Source: Frankia sp. AgB1.9
Lineage (GTDB): Bacteria; Actinomycetota; Actinomycetes; Frankiales; Frankiaceae
Length of the DNA stretch: 33,337 bases
Assembly (NCBI RefSeq): GCF_016786355.1
Contig: NZ_JADWYX010000105.1
Location: forward strand, 1-33,337
Direction of reading: 5' to 3'
The first letter of the stretch is position 1, and the number at the start of each line of letters is the position of its first letter. This document shows, piece by piece, positions 22,176 through 28,991 of the stretch. The notes below the pieces were generated by a model, which worked only from the letters and a program-made list of their open reading frames with translations, did no database searches and had not been told where the DNA came from. The position numbers were made by a program, and so were the translations under genes.

Positions 22176-23341
22176 GCGTCAAGAAGCGGCCGGACGGCAA
22201 GTGGCGGGCTCGCTACTACGATTCGGCCGGCAAAGAGCACTCACGCCACTTCGCCCGCAAGGTCGATGCCGAGAGCTGGGAGCGTGACCAACGCGCCGCG
22301 GTCGCCCGGGGGACGCACGTCGACCCTGCCGCCGGCCGGGAGACGGTCCGTGTGTACGGCGAACGCTGGCGGGCCGCGCAGGTGCAGCACCGGCCCGAGA
22401 CCGCGACGAAGGTCGAAGTCATCACGCGCCTGCACGTCTACCCGGTGCTCGGCGATCGAAGGATCGCCAGCGTCCGCCGGTCGGACATCCAGGCCCTCGT
22501 GACCGCCTGGTCCGCGACGGCCGCGCCGAACTCGGTCGCGTCACGCTTCGGCTGGTTGGCCGCGATCTTCAAGAGCGCCACGGTTGATGGAGTCATCGGC
22601 GTCTCGCCGTGTTCGATGATCAGACTGCCGGAAGTCGTCGGAGAGCTGGTCGTGCCGCTGACGGTCGCGCAGGTAACCGCGATCCACGACGCCATCGCCG
22701 AGCCCTACCGGCCCGCCATCCTGGTAGGCGCTGGCTGCGGGCCACGCATCTCCGAGGTGCTCGGCATCACGAAGGACTCGGTCAGGTTCCTGTCCCGCGA
22801 CCTCGACGTCCGCAAGCAGCTATCGGCCCGCAAGCCCTGGCGGTTGGTCCCGGTGAAGTCGAAGAACAGTCCGCGCACCGTGCCAGCGCCCACGTTCGTC
22901 ACGGACGCGCTGTCGCAGCTCACGCCCGGCGCGATGCTCGGCACTCTGCTGCACCGCGGAGACGAGACCGGCGAGCCGATCTCGCAGGTGATGCTCTCCA
23001 CGGCGTTCGCCGGTGCGGTCCTGGAGGTCAACCGGCTCGCCGAGGAGCGCGCCAGGGGTCGGAAGGCGGGACGGACGACCGAGCCGGAACTACCGACCGT
23101 GCCAGCGGGGACGACCTTCCACGACCTTCGCCACACGTACGCGAGCATGTTGATCGATGGCGGGGAGTCCGTGACCGTGGTGGCTGATCGCCTCGGGGAC
23201 ACCGCTGCGCAGGTGCTCAAGACCTACTCGCACTTGTGGCCGGACTCGGCGGACCGTACGCGCCGGATCGTCGATGCGGCATGGTCCCATCAAGATCAAG
23301 CGGACGAATTGCGGACCGTCGGGAGCAAGGACACGGGCTGA
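22172..23341 (+). CDS. tyrosine recombinase (integrase)
   Basis: 389 aa. Residues 1-50 are an arm-binding domain of the AP2-like kind (VKKRPDGKWRARYYDSAGKEHSRHF). A SAM-like core-binding domain follows (about 58-150), then the catalytic domain: Arg192 (GPRISEVLG), a lysine in VKSKNSPRTVP, His317-x-x-Arg320 (FHDLRHTYAS) and the nucleophile Tyr352 (LKTYSHLW). Asp343 (RLGDT) stands where most relatives have His or Trp (LGH). The gene ends 22 bp from attR. It should join the 19-bp core of a palindromic intergenic attB rather than a tRNA gene. Confidence 0.95.
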   Translation: MSVKKRPDGKWRARYYDSAGKEHSRHFARKVDAESWERDQRAAVARGTHVDPAAGRETVRVYGERWRAAQVQHRPETATKVEVITRLHVYPVLGDRRIASVRRSDIQALVTAWSATAAPNSVASRFGWLAAIFKSATVDGVIGVSPCSMIRLPEVVGELVVPLTVAQVTAIHDAIAEPYRPAILVGAGCGPRISEVLGITKDSVRFLSRDLDVRKQLSARKPWRLVPVKSKNSPRTVPAPTFVTDALSQLTPGAMLGTLLHRGDETGEPISQVMLSTAFAGAVLEVNRLAEERARGRKAGRTTEPELPTVPAGTTFHDLRHTYASMLIDGGESVTVVADRLGDTAAQVLKTYSHLWPDSADRTRRIVDAAWSHQDQADELRTVGSKDTG

Positions 23342-23363
23342 CCTGCGGCCGAGCGCTCCAGCC

Positions 23364-23382
23364 GTGGATGAGCCTCATCCAC
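23364..23382. other. attR core
   Basis: GTGGATGAGCCTCATCCAC, identical to attL at 7721-7739. It lies 22 bp after the integrase stop and 62 bp before tadA. The outer flank AGGGCGC continues the half-palindrome. Confidence 0.92.
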
Positions 23383-23444
23383 AGGGCGCTCGCGGGTGCA
23401 CGGTAGGCGGGACTCGCCCTCCGGACCGAAGGGACGCGGGTGCC

Positions 23445-24728
23445 ATGCCCCCTGCCCCCACCACCCGTACCGCACGGCTCCCGGCCGTCGCGGCGCCCGC
23501 CGCCCTGGCTGTGGCCCCGCCCCTGGTCGACGCGGTGCGCGACCGGCTGACCGACGCGGCACACCCGCCGACGCCCGCGGACGTCGCCCGAGCACTGGCC
23601 CAGGTCGCCGGCCCGCTGCCCGCGGCCGACCAGGAGGCCGCCCAGCTGGCCGTCACCGCCGAGCTGCTCGGCGCCGGACCGTTGGAGGCGCTGCTCGCGG
23701 ACCCGGGCGTGACGGACGTCCTGGTCAACGGCCCGGCCCGGGTCTGGGTCGACCGCGGAGCCGGCCTGGAGCGGACAGAGGTCCGCTTCGCCGACGAGGA
23801 GGCGGTCCGGCGGCTCGCGACCCGGCTCGCCGCCGCGGCCGGCCGGCGCCTCGACACTGCCGCGCCGTTCGCCGACGCCCGCCTGCCGGACGGCAGCCGA
23901 CTGCACGCGGTGCTGGCCCCGGTAGCGACTGACGGGACCTGCCTGTCGCTGCGCCGGCCGCGCCGGGTGCCGCTCACCCTCACGGAGTGCGTCTACGGCC
24001 AGGACGCCGCGCTGCCGGGGGTGCTGCGGGCGCTGGTCGCCGGCCGGCTCGCGGTCGTGGTCACCGGCGGCACGGGCACCGGCAAGACGACCCTGCTCGC
24101 GGCGCTGCTCGGCTGCGTGCACCCGGCGGAACGGGTCGTCGTCGTCGAGGACACCTCCGAGCTGGTGCTGACGCGGGAGAACGTGGTCCGGTTGCAGGGC
24201 CGGCCCGCGAACATCGAGGGAGCCGGCGCGATCACCCAGCGGGACCTGGTCCGCCAGGCACTGCGGATGCGGCCGGACCGGCTGGTCGTCGGCGAGGTCC
24301 GCGGCCCGGAGGTGCTCGACCTGCTGGTCGCCTTCAATACCGGCCACGACGGTGGCTTGACGACCATTCACGCGAACACGGCCGGGGCGCTGCCCGCGCG
24401 GGTCGAGGCGCTCGGCGCGCTCGCCGGTCTGTCCCGGGCGGCGGTGCACAGCCAGCTGGCGGCTGCCCTCCAGGTGGCCATCCACCTGCGTCGGGACAGC
24501 GGCGGGCGGCGGGGCGTCGCCGCGATCGGCGTGCTGCGCACGGAGTCAGACGGTCTCGTGCGGGTCCGGCCCGCGTTGGTCACGGCTCCGGCGGGGAACG
24601 CCGCGACCGGGGGTGGACCGGGCGGGCCGCCGGGCGCCCTGCTGCCGGCCGACGGCCTGTCCGCGCTGCGTGACCTGCTGCGCGACCGCGGCGTCACCCT
24701 GCCGCCCCCGTTCGGGGCCGCCTTGTGA
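23445..24728 (+). CDS. tadA: TadA/CpaF-type secretion ATPase of a Tad pilus locus
   Basis: 427 aa from ATG 23445; the frame is open from 23274, but that part crosses attR. The CpaF-type N-domain precedes the ATPase core: Walker A GGTGTGKTT (208-216), Asp box VVVVEDTSEL (231-240), Walker B LVVGEVRG (280-287) and His box GHDGGLTTIHAN (300-311). It powers assembly of Flp-type pili or a related secretion system at the inner membrane. It is the first gene of a five-gene operon, with a GTGA overlap to the next. The usual upstream TadZ/Ssd-like gene is not in the window. The mobile element lies immediately upstream and may separate this operon from its native promoter. Confidence 0.93.
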   Translation: MPPAPTTRTARLPAVAAPAALAVAPPLVDAVRDRLTDAAHPPTPADVARALAQVAGPLPAADQEAAQLAVTAELLGAGPLEALLADPGVTDVLVNGPARVWVDRGAGLERTEVRFADEEAVRRLATRLAAAAGRRLDTAAPFADARLPDGSRLHAVLAPVATDGTCLSLRRPRRVPLTLTECVYGQDAALPGVLRALVAGRLAVVVTGGTGTGKTTLLAALLGCVHPAERVVVVEDTSELVLTRENVVRLQGRPANIEGAGAITQRDLVRQALRMRPDRLVVGEVRGPEVLDLLVAFNTGHDGGLTTIHANTAGALPARVEALGALAGLSRAAVHSQLAAALQVAIHLRRDSGGRRGVAAIGVLRTESDGLVRVRPALVTAPAGNAATGGGPGGPPGALLPADGLSALRDLLRDRGVTLPPPFGAAL

Positions 24729-26008
24729 TCGCCGCGGCGCTCGGCCTCGTCATCCTGGTCTCAACCGTCCGGTCGGCGCGGCGAGCCGCGCGACGCTGGC
24801 GGTCGGCCGACGACCGCGCCGTCGCCGAGGACCTCCTGGCGGCCTTCGCGGCCGAGCTCGACGCCGGGGCCGAGCCGGCCGTCGCCCTGCGCACGGCCGT
24901 CACGGCGGCCCGTGCTGTCGGCACCGGGCTCGTCGAAACCGCGACCGGCCCGTCCGCCTCGCGCGACGGCGAGTTGGACGCGGTGGCCACCGGGCTGGCG
25001 GCCGGGACGGACCCGGCCGGGCTGCTCGCCGGCTGCCGGACGCCCATGCTGCGGCAGCTGGGGATCGCGTTGCAGGTATGCCGGGCAGGCGGGGCTCGAC
25101 TCGCGCCGGTCGCCCGGGCGCTGGCCGGGCAGGCCCAGGCGGACGCTCGGCGGGCTGGTGAGCTGGCCGCCGCGCTGGCCGGGCCACGGTCGTCCGGGCG
25201 GCTGGTGGCCGGGCTGCCGCTGGTCGGCCTCGGGTTCGCGGCCCTGCTGGGCGCCGGACCGGTGCATGTCCTGCTGGGCACGTCGGCCGGCTCGGCCTGC
25301 CTGGCCGGCGGGGTGCTGCTCGACCTGCTGGGCCTGCGGTGGCTGCGCTGGACCGGCGACCGGGTCACGCGACGAGCCGAACCGCCGACGACGCGGGCCG
25401 ATCAGGCCTCCCGTCGTCGGTCGAGGTCATCCGGAGGCGCCCCGGCGGCCTCCTTCCGGCCCGGGCGGAGGGCCCTGGCCACCGGGCGACGACGGCTCCT
25501 GGCCGACCTGCCACTGGCACTCGACCTCGTCGCCGCCTGTCTCGCGGCGGGAGCGACGGTCCCGGCTGCGTTGGAGGCGACCGCGGACGGCGTCGGTGGA
25601 CCGCTCGGCGCCGAGCTGCTGGCGGCCGCCCGAGGCCTCCGGCTCGGCGCGCCGGCAGGCCACACGACCGCCCGGCTGATGGCCGCCGGCCAGAGACCAC
25701 CCGGGCCGCTCCCGCTGTCGTTACGTCGGGTGACCGGTCGTCGCGGGGCGGGCCGTGGGCAGCCGCTGGCGGCTGCCGCGCAGGCGCTTGGCCGGGTGGA
25801 GACCAGCGGTGCCCGGCTTGCCGACGCGCTCACCAGCATCGCCGCGCGGGCCCGCGCGCAGTCCCACGACGAGGCGATCGGCGCGGCTCGTCGGGCCGGC
25901 GTCGCGGCCGTCGCTCCGCTCGGCCTGTGCTTCCTGCCGGCGTTCCTGTTGCTCGGCGTGGTTCCGACGATTCTCGGTTCATTCCACGGCCTGTTTCCGG
26001 CCTCGTAG
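24725..26008 (+). CDS. TadB-TadC fusion, Tad pilus inner-membrane platform protein
   Basis: 427 aa from the GTG overlapping the tadA stop. Two type-II-secretion-F-like halves can be seen. The first has LLAAFAAELDAGAEPAVALRTAV with membrane helices at LVAGLPLVGLGFAALLGAG and VLLGTSAGSACLAGGVLLDL. After a Ser/Arg-rich linker (about 220-255), the second has LPLALDLVAACLAAGATVPAALEATADGVGGPLG, RVETSGARLADALTSIAARAR and a C-terminal helix PLGLCFLPAFLLLGVVPTIL. In many actinobacteria these are two genes (Rv3658c/Rv3657c-like); here they form one frame. It should anchor the ATPase and pilin assembly. Confidence 0.83.
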   Translation: MIAAALGLVILVSTVRSARRAARRWRSADDRAVAEDLLAAFAAELDAGAEPAVALRTAVTAARAVGTGLVETATGPSASRDGELDAVATGLAAGTDPAGLLAGCRTPMLRQLGIALQVCRAGGARLAPVARALAGQAQADARRAGELAAALAGPRSSGRLVAGLPLVGLGFAALLGAGPVHVLLGTSAGSACLAGGVLLDLLGLRWLRWTGDRVTRRAEPPTTRADQASRRRSRSSGGAPAASFRPGRRALATGRRRLLADLPLALDLVAACLAAGATVPAALEATADGVGGPLGAELLAAARGLRLGAPAGHTTARLMAAGQRPPGPLPLSLRRVTGRRGAGRGQPLAAAAQALGRVETSGARLADALTSIAARARAQSHDEAIGAARRAGVAAVAPLGLCFLPAFLLLGVVPTILGSFHGLFPAS

Positions 26009-26524
26009 GCGTCCCCAGATTCCCCGCGAGTCTGGGCTTGTCCTGGCACGCCAGCGGGCCGTACACACCGCGTCGACCTCATGCCGGGGCCGGCAAGCTC
26101 AGCCCCCTGACTTGACGCCGTTTTGGTCCTAAGGGACGACTCCGTTGGTTGATTCGGGGTCTGGGGCCCCATCATGATCGCCGTTTGGGCCCTGGGGTGG
26201 CTGTGGAAACGCGGCCACAACGACCACCCGAGGGCCAAAACGGCGATCAAAGCCACCCGAGTCCCTCAGCCATCCGAGTCCCTCAGCCGCCCGAACCCCT
26301 CCGTCGGGCGGGGCCAACCTTGTCAGGGGCGGCACTAGCAGTCTCGGGGGCGGCCCTGTGGACAGGCGGACGTTCTCCACAGGCGGCCCGACCGGCCTGG
26401 CACGACGAGTGCCGCGCGGTCACGATCTCCCTGCTCGCCGGCTACGCGGCTCGCCGGCGAGTCGCATTCAGCCGGCGAAGCGGTGAGTCAGGTGGCTCCC
26501 GTCCCGACCACGGAGGTCCCAGCG
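26009..26524. other. 516-bp intergenic region inside the tad operon
   Basis: No gene is seen. It contains a lone repeat arm (GACGCCGTTTTGGTCCT, about 26115-26131), the full 73-bp palindromic repeat (26176-26248), and CCTGTGGA (26355-26362) with TCCACAGG (26376-26383), an inverted repeat related to the att palindrome upstream of tadA. The pilin gene probably has its own promoter here. Confidence 0.6.
26176..26248. repeat. 73-bp palindromic repeat, copy 2
   Basis: The 25-bp arms (26176-26200 and 26224-26248) pair at 23 of 25 positions, with core GTTTTGGCCCTCGGGTGG on the complementary arm. It has the same length and the same CAT/AAA borders as copy 1 at 7464-7536. Confidence 0.85.
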
Positions 26525-26818
26525 ATGTCCCTGCTGCCAACAGTCGTCTCACTGGCCGCGATGGTGGCGGGCTGCGCGGTCCTGGCCCATGGGCTGGCGC
26601 GGCGCCCAGCCGAGGACCGGGGCGCCGTGCCTGGCCGGCCCGGCCAGCTCCGCCGGGCGGCCCGGCCCGGCGACGCCGGCATGTCGACCGCCGAGTACGC
26701 CGTCGGCACGGTCGCCGCGGTGGCGTTCGCGGGTGTGCTCTACGCGGTCGTCAGCAGCTCGGCGACCCACGATCTGATCATGTCGGTGGTTCGCCGCGCC
26801 CTGACACTCCCCTTCTGA
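26525..26818 (+). CDS. Flp-like pilin (DUF4244 type)
   Basis: 97 aa from ATG 26525, with a GGAGGT ribosome site 7 bases upstream; a GTG at 26483 is rejected. The leader is long and contains its own hydrophobic stretch (LLPTVVSLAAMVAGCAVLAHGLA) and a basic, Pro-rich region. The pilin part is GMSTAEYAVGTVAAVAFAGVLYAVV. Cleavage after Gly before MSTAEY would put Glu at +5, as in Flp and type IV pilins. It should be the fibre or pseudopilin subunit handled by TadA and TadBC. No prepilin peptidase gene is in the window. Confidence 0.85.
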   Translation: MSLLPTVVSLAAMVAGCAVLAHGLARRPAEDRGAVPGRPGQLRRAARPGDAGMSTAEYAVGTVAAVAFAGVLYAVVSSSATHDLIMSVVRRALTLPF

Positions 26819-26820
26819 CC

Positions 26821-27414
26821 ATGTACCGGTCCCGAAGCACACTCGCGACGCCGGCCGCTCGCCGTCTCGACCCCCCTGCCGTCAGGCCACCCGACGCGCG
26901 ACGACCGCCAGCAGCGCGGACCGGCGGGCAGGTGGCCAACGAACGAGGCAGGCCGGACCCGGCCCAGCGGGCGAGCCCTCGCGGGAGTCGCCGGCCCGAC
27001 CGGGGCCAGGCGACCGCGGAGCTGGCCCTCGGTCTGCCGACCCTCGGCGCGGTCATCATCGTGGCCTTGTGGCTGCTCGCGGCCGTCGGCGCGCAGGCAC
27101 GGGTGGACGAGGCGGCAAGGATCGGCGCGCGCGCCGCCGCCCGTGGGGAGGCCGACGGGCAGGTCGTCGCGTGGGTCCGTGGCGCGGCGCCGTCCGGCGC
27201 GACGGTGGAGATCGCTCACCGGGACGACCAGGTCGCGGTGACGGTGCACTATCGGCTCGCCGCGGCCGGCCCACTGGTTACGCCCATCGCGCTCACCGCC
27301 ACGGCGACGGCTCCGTCCGAACAGGCGATCGCCGACGCGGCGTCGGCGGACGTGGCCACTCCGGCCCGAGCCGACGCGGCGCCGCCCCCACCAGACGACG
27401 AGAACAGACGATGA
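26821..27414 (+). CDS. TadE-like minor pilin
   Basis: 197 aa from ATG 26821, starting 2 bp after the pilin stop. About 55 residues of Arg/Pro-rich leader precede DRGQATAELALGLPTLGAVIIVALWLLAAVG, a TadE-type helix with Glu at +5 after the possible Gly cleavage point. The rest is an exposed beta-rich domain (GATVEIAHRDDQVAVTVHYRLA) and an Ala/Pro-rich tail. GTG 26931 is an alternative start that would shorten the leader. An ATGA overlap leads to the next gene. Confidence 0.82.
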   Translation: MYRSRSTLATPAARRLDPPAVRPPDARRPPAARTGGQVANERGRPDPAQRASPRGSRRPDRGQATAELALGLPTLGAVIIVALWLLAAVGAQARVDEAARIGARAAARGEADGQVVAWVRGAAPSGATVEIAHRDDQVAVTVHYRLAAAGPLVTPIALTATATAPSEQAIADAASADVATPARADAAPPPPDDENRR

Positions 27415-27869
27415 GCGCGTTGACCAGGCCAGAACGACGGCGCCGGGCGCGGTCTGCGCCCCCCGATAGACGGTCTGCGCCACCGGGAAACCGGAACCGC
27501 GATCGTGGCTCGGCGACGGTGCTGTTGCTGGGCTGGCTGCTCGTCGTCGCGACGGTGGGCGCGATCCTGCTCGCCGTCGGGGCGGTGACTCTGGCTCGGC
27601 GGCAGGCGGCCACCGGAGCGGACCTCGCGGCGCTGGCCGGGGCAATGGACCGAACCGGGGATCCGGCGGTCGTCTGCGCGCAGGCCCGGAGGTTCGCGGC
27701 ACGTAACGGCACGGACCTGCTCGCCTGCCGGGTGGGCGGCGGCGCGGTCGAGGTCGTCGCGGCGGCGCGGCTGCCGCCAGTACTAGGCGGGTTCGGTCCG
27801 CTCACGGCAACCGCGCGGGCGGGGCCGTGGATCGGCACGCAGCAACGGCCCACGACCGGACCGGGCTAG
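27411..27869 (+). CDS. TadE/G-like protein (Rv3654c type)
   Basis: 152 aa from the ATG overlapping the tadE stop. A basic leader precedes DRGSATVLLLGWLLVVATVGAILLAVGAVTL, a single membrane helix, followed by ARRQAATGADLAALAGA, the signature of the 'secretion/helicase neighbourhood TadE-like' family. Two cysteines (Cys85 and Cys102 region: VVCAQARRF...LLACRVG) could form a disulphide outside. It is the last gene of the tad operon; a hairpin spans its stop codon. Confidence 0.83.
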   Translation: MSALTRPERRRRARSAPPDRRSAPPGNRNRDRGSATVLLLGWLLVVATVGAILLAVGAVTLARRQAATGADLAALAGAMDRTGDPAVVCAQARRFAARNGTDLLACRVGGGAVEVVAAARLPPVLGGFGPLTATARAGPWIGTQQRPTTGPG

Positions 27870-27889
27870 CGGTCTCGGCCGTGGGCCGT
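27845..27889 (+). terminator. hairpin terminator of the tad operon
   Basis: ACGGCCCACG (27845-27854) pairs perfectly with CGTGGGCCGT (27880-27889), with an inner GACCG/CGGTC pair. It spans the stop codon of the last tad gene and separates it from the convergent membrane-protein gene. Confidence 0.7.
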
Positions 27890-27934
27890 CCTGGACAGTG
27901 GACAGGAATCGGGGTGTTTTCACGCCCGGGAACG

Positions 27935-28744
27935 TCAGTCGCGAACGGTGTCCTGACCAACGGTGTCGCTCGCGCCGCGGGCACGGGCGACCACCCGGTC
28001 CCTGGGGCGGTCCGACGGGTAGACCGCGCCCGCCGCGGTCCTGCTGGTCGACTGCGCAGGCACGGCTTCGCCACGGTCGGCGGCCGCGTCATCAGAGCCG
28101 GCGGGCTTGCCCACCGGCCGGCGGAAGCGCCCGAAGGGCATCGTCGCCGTCGCCGAGTCGTCCGCGGTGACCACCGGCGTCGGGCCGGTGCGAGCGCCAT
28201 CGGCCGAGGGCACGGTCGCGGCGCCCGCCGGAGCCTCGCGGCCGGACCTGATCAACGTGCCGTCGGTCGAGCGGCGGCCGAACCTCGACCGGACCGGAGC
28301 CGTGGCCTGCGCCTGCGGGGCCGGAGCGGTCGCCTGGGGAGCGGTCGCCTGCGGGACTCGCGGCTGCGGCGCCGTGGCCTGCGGGACAGTGACCGGGGGG
28401 ACCGTGGCCTGAGGAACAGTGGCCTGGGGAACAGCGGCCTGAGGAGCCGGAGCGGTCGTCTGCGGGACGGTCGACCCAGCCGCCAGCCCAGCGGCAGCGA
28501 GCTCGCGCCGCTGTACCCGCAGGGTCCGACGGCGACGGCCACCGCGGACGAGGCCACCCCACATCAGCTGAAGGGCGATCACGGTGAGCACACCGGTGAG
28601 CAGCCCGAACGCGAACAGTCGCCAGTTGTCGAATGCGAACTCGTGACCGAAGAGCGCGACCTGTGTCACGTCATTGCTCTCCAGCACGATGTCCGCGGTG
28701 AGCCCGCCCGCGATGACGAGCAGCACCACGCCAAGGGTGAACAC
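27935..28744 (-). CDS. two-helix membrane protein with PQAT-repeat tail
   Basis: 269 aa from GTG 28744, with an AGGAGGT ribosome site. Two N-terminal helices (FTLGVVLLVIAGGLTADIVL and WRLFAFGLLTGVLTVIALQLM) flank a short loop, an arrangement similar to small LapA-domain proteins. After a basic stop-transfer segment (RGGRRRRTLRVQRRE) comes a Pro/Gln/Ala/Thr/Val tail with about a dozen degenerate PQAT(V/A) units (about 95-145), then a disordered acidic/basic C-terminus. The function is unknown. It lies downstream of the helicase gene on the same strand, separated by 247 bp without a gene. Confidence 0.75.
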   Translation of the reverse strand: MFTLGVVLLVIAGGLTADIVLESNDVTQVALFGHEFAFDNWRLFAFGLLTGVLTVIALQLMWGGLVRGGRRRRTLRVQRRELAAAGLAAGSTVPQTTAPAPQAAVPQATVPQATVPPVTVPQATAPQPRVPQATAPQATAPAPQAQATAPVRSRFGRRSTDGTLIRSGREAPAGAATVPSADGARTGPTPVVTADDSATATMPFGRFRRPVGKPAGSDDAAADRGEAVPAQSTSRTAAGAVYPSDRPRDRVVARARGASDTVGQDTVRD

Positions 28745-28991
28745 CCTGACCTCCTGATCCCCCGACTAGATCGGATTCCTTGTGGTCGTCGGACAGAGGA
28801 GCGCCCGCCTCCCGAGGCCTGCTCCGTCGATCCGCTACGACGGACCGGCGGAGCCCCTCGCGCAGGGCTGGGCGACCTTGCCGGGCGCTCGTCCGCCGGC
28901 CGGGCAAGCCCGGCGACGGCCTAGATCACCTCGACGATCGCGAAGTACCCACCTGGCGCGGAGATATCCGCCTCAGGCCCGACGGGTTCGA

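Larger units (their letters stand above)
7721..23382. mobile_element. integrated satellite-like element with integrase, replication and tail genes
   Basis: A 15.6-kb insertion between 19-bp direct repeats at 7721-7739 and 23364-23382. The integrase ends 22 bp from the right repeat, as expected for a tyrosine-recombinase element. Contents: integrase, Xre regulator, excisionase, a DUF3987-type replication protein, zinc proteins, an M41-like peptidase, three phage-type proteins (HK97-gp10-like, HNH, tape measure) and small genes of unknown function. No terminase, portal, capsid, lysis or TraB/FtsK gene is present. Chromosomal genes typical of neighbouring loci lie on either side. The best description is a phage satellite or a strongly reduced prophage or phage-plasmid; whether it is still mobile is unknown. 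Confidence 0.93.

Noticed and set aside
7721..23382. Classification as a pSAM2-like conjugative AICE
   Set aside because: Integrase, excisionase and replication genes fit, but there is no TraB/FtsK-type translocase or spread genes, and phage tail-type genes are present.
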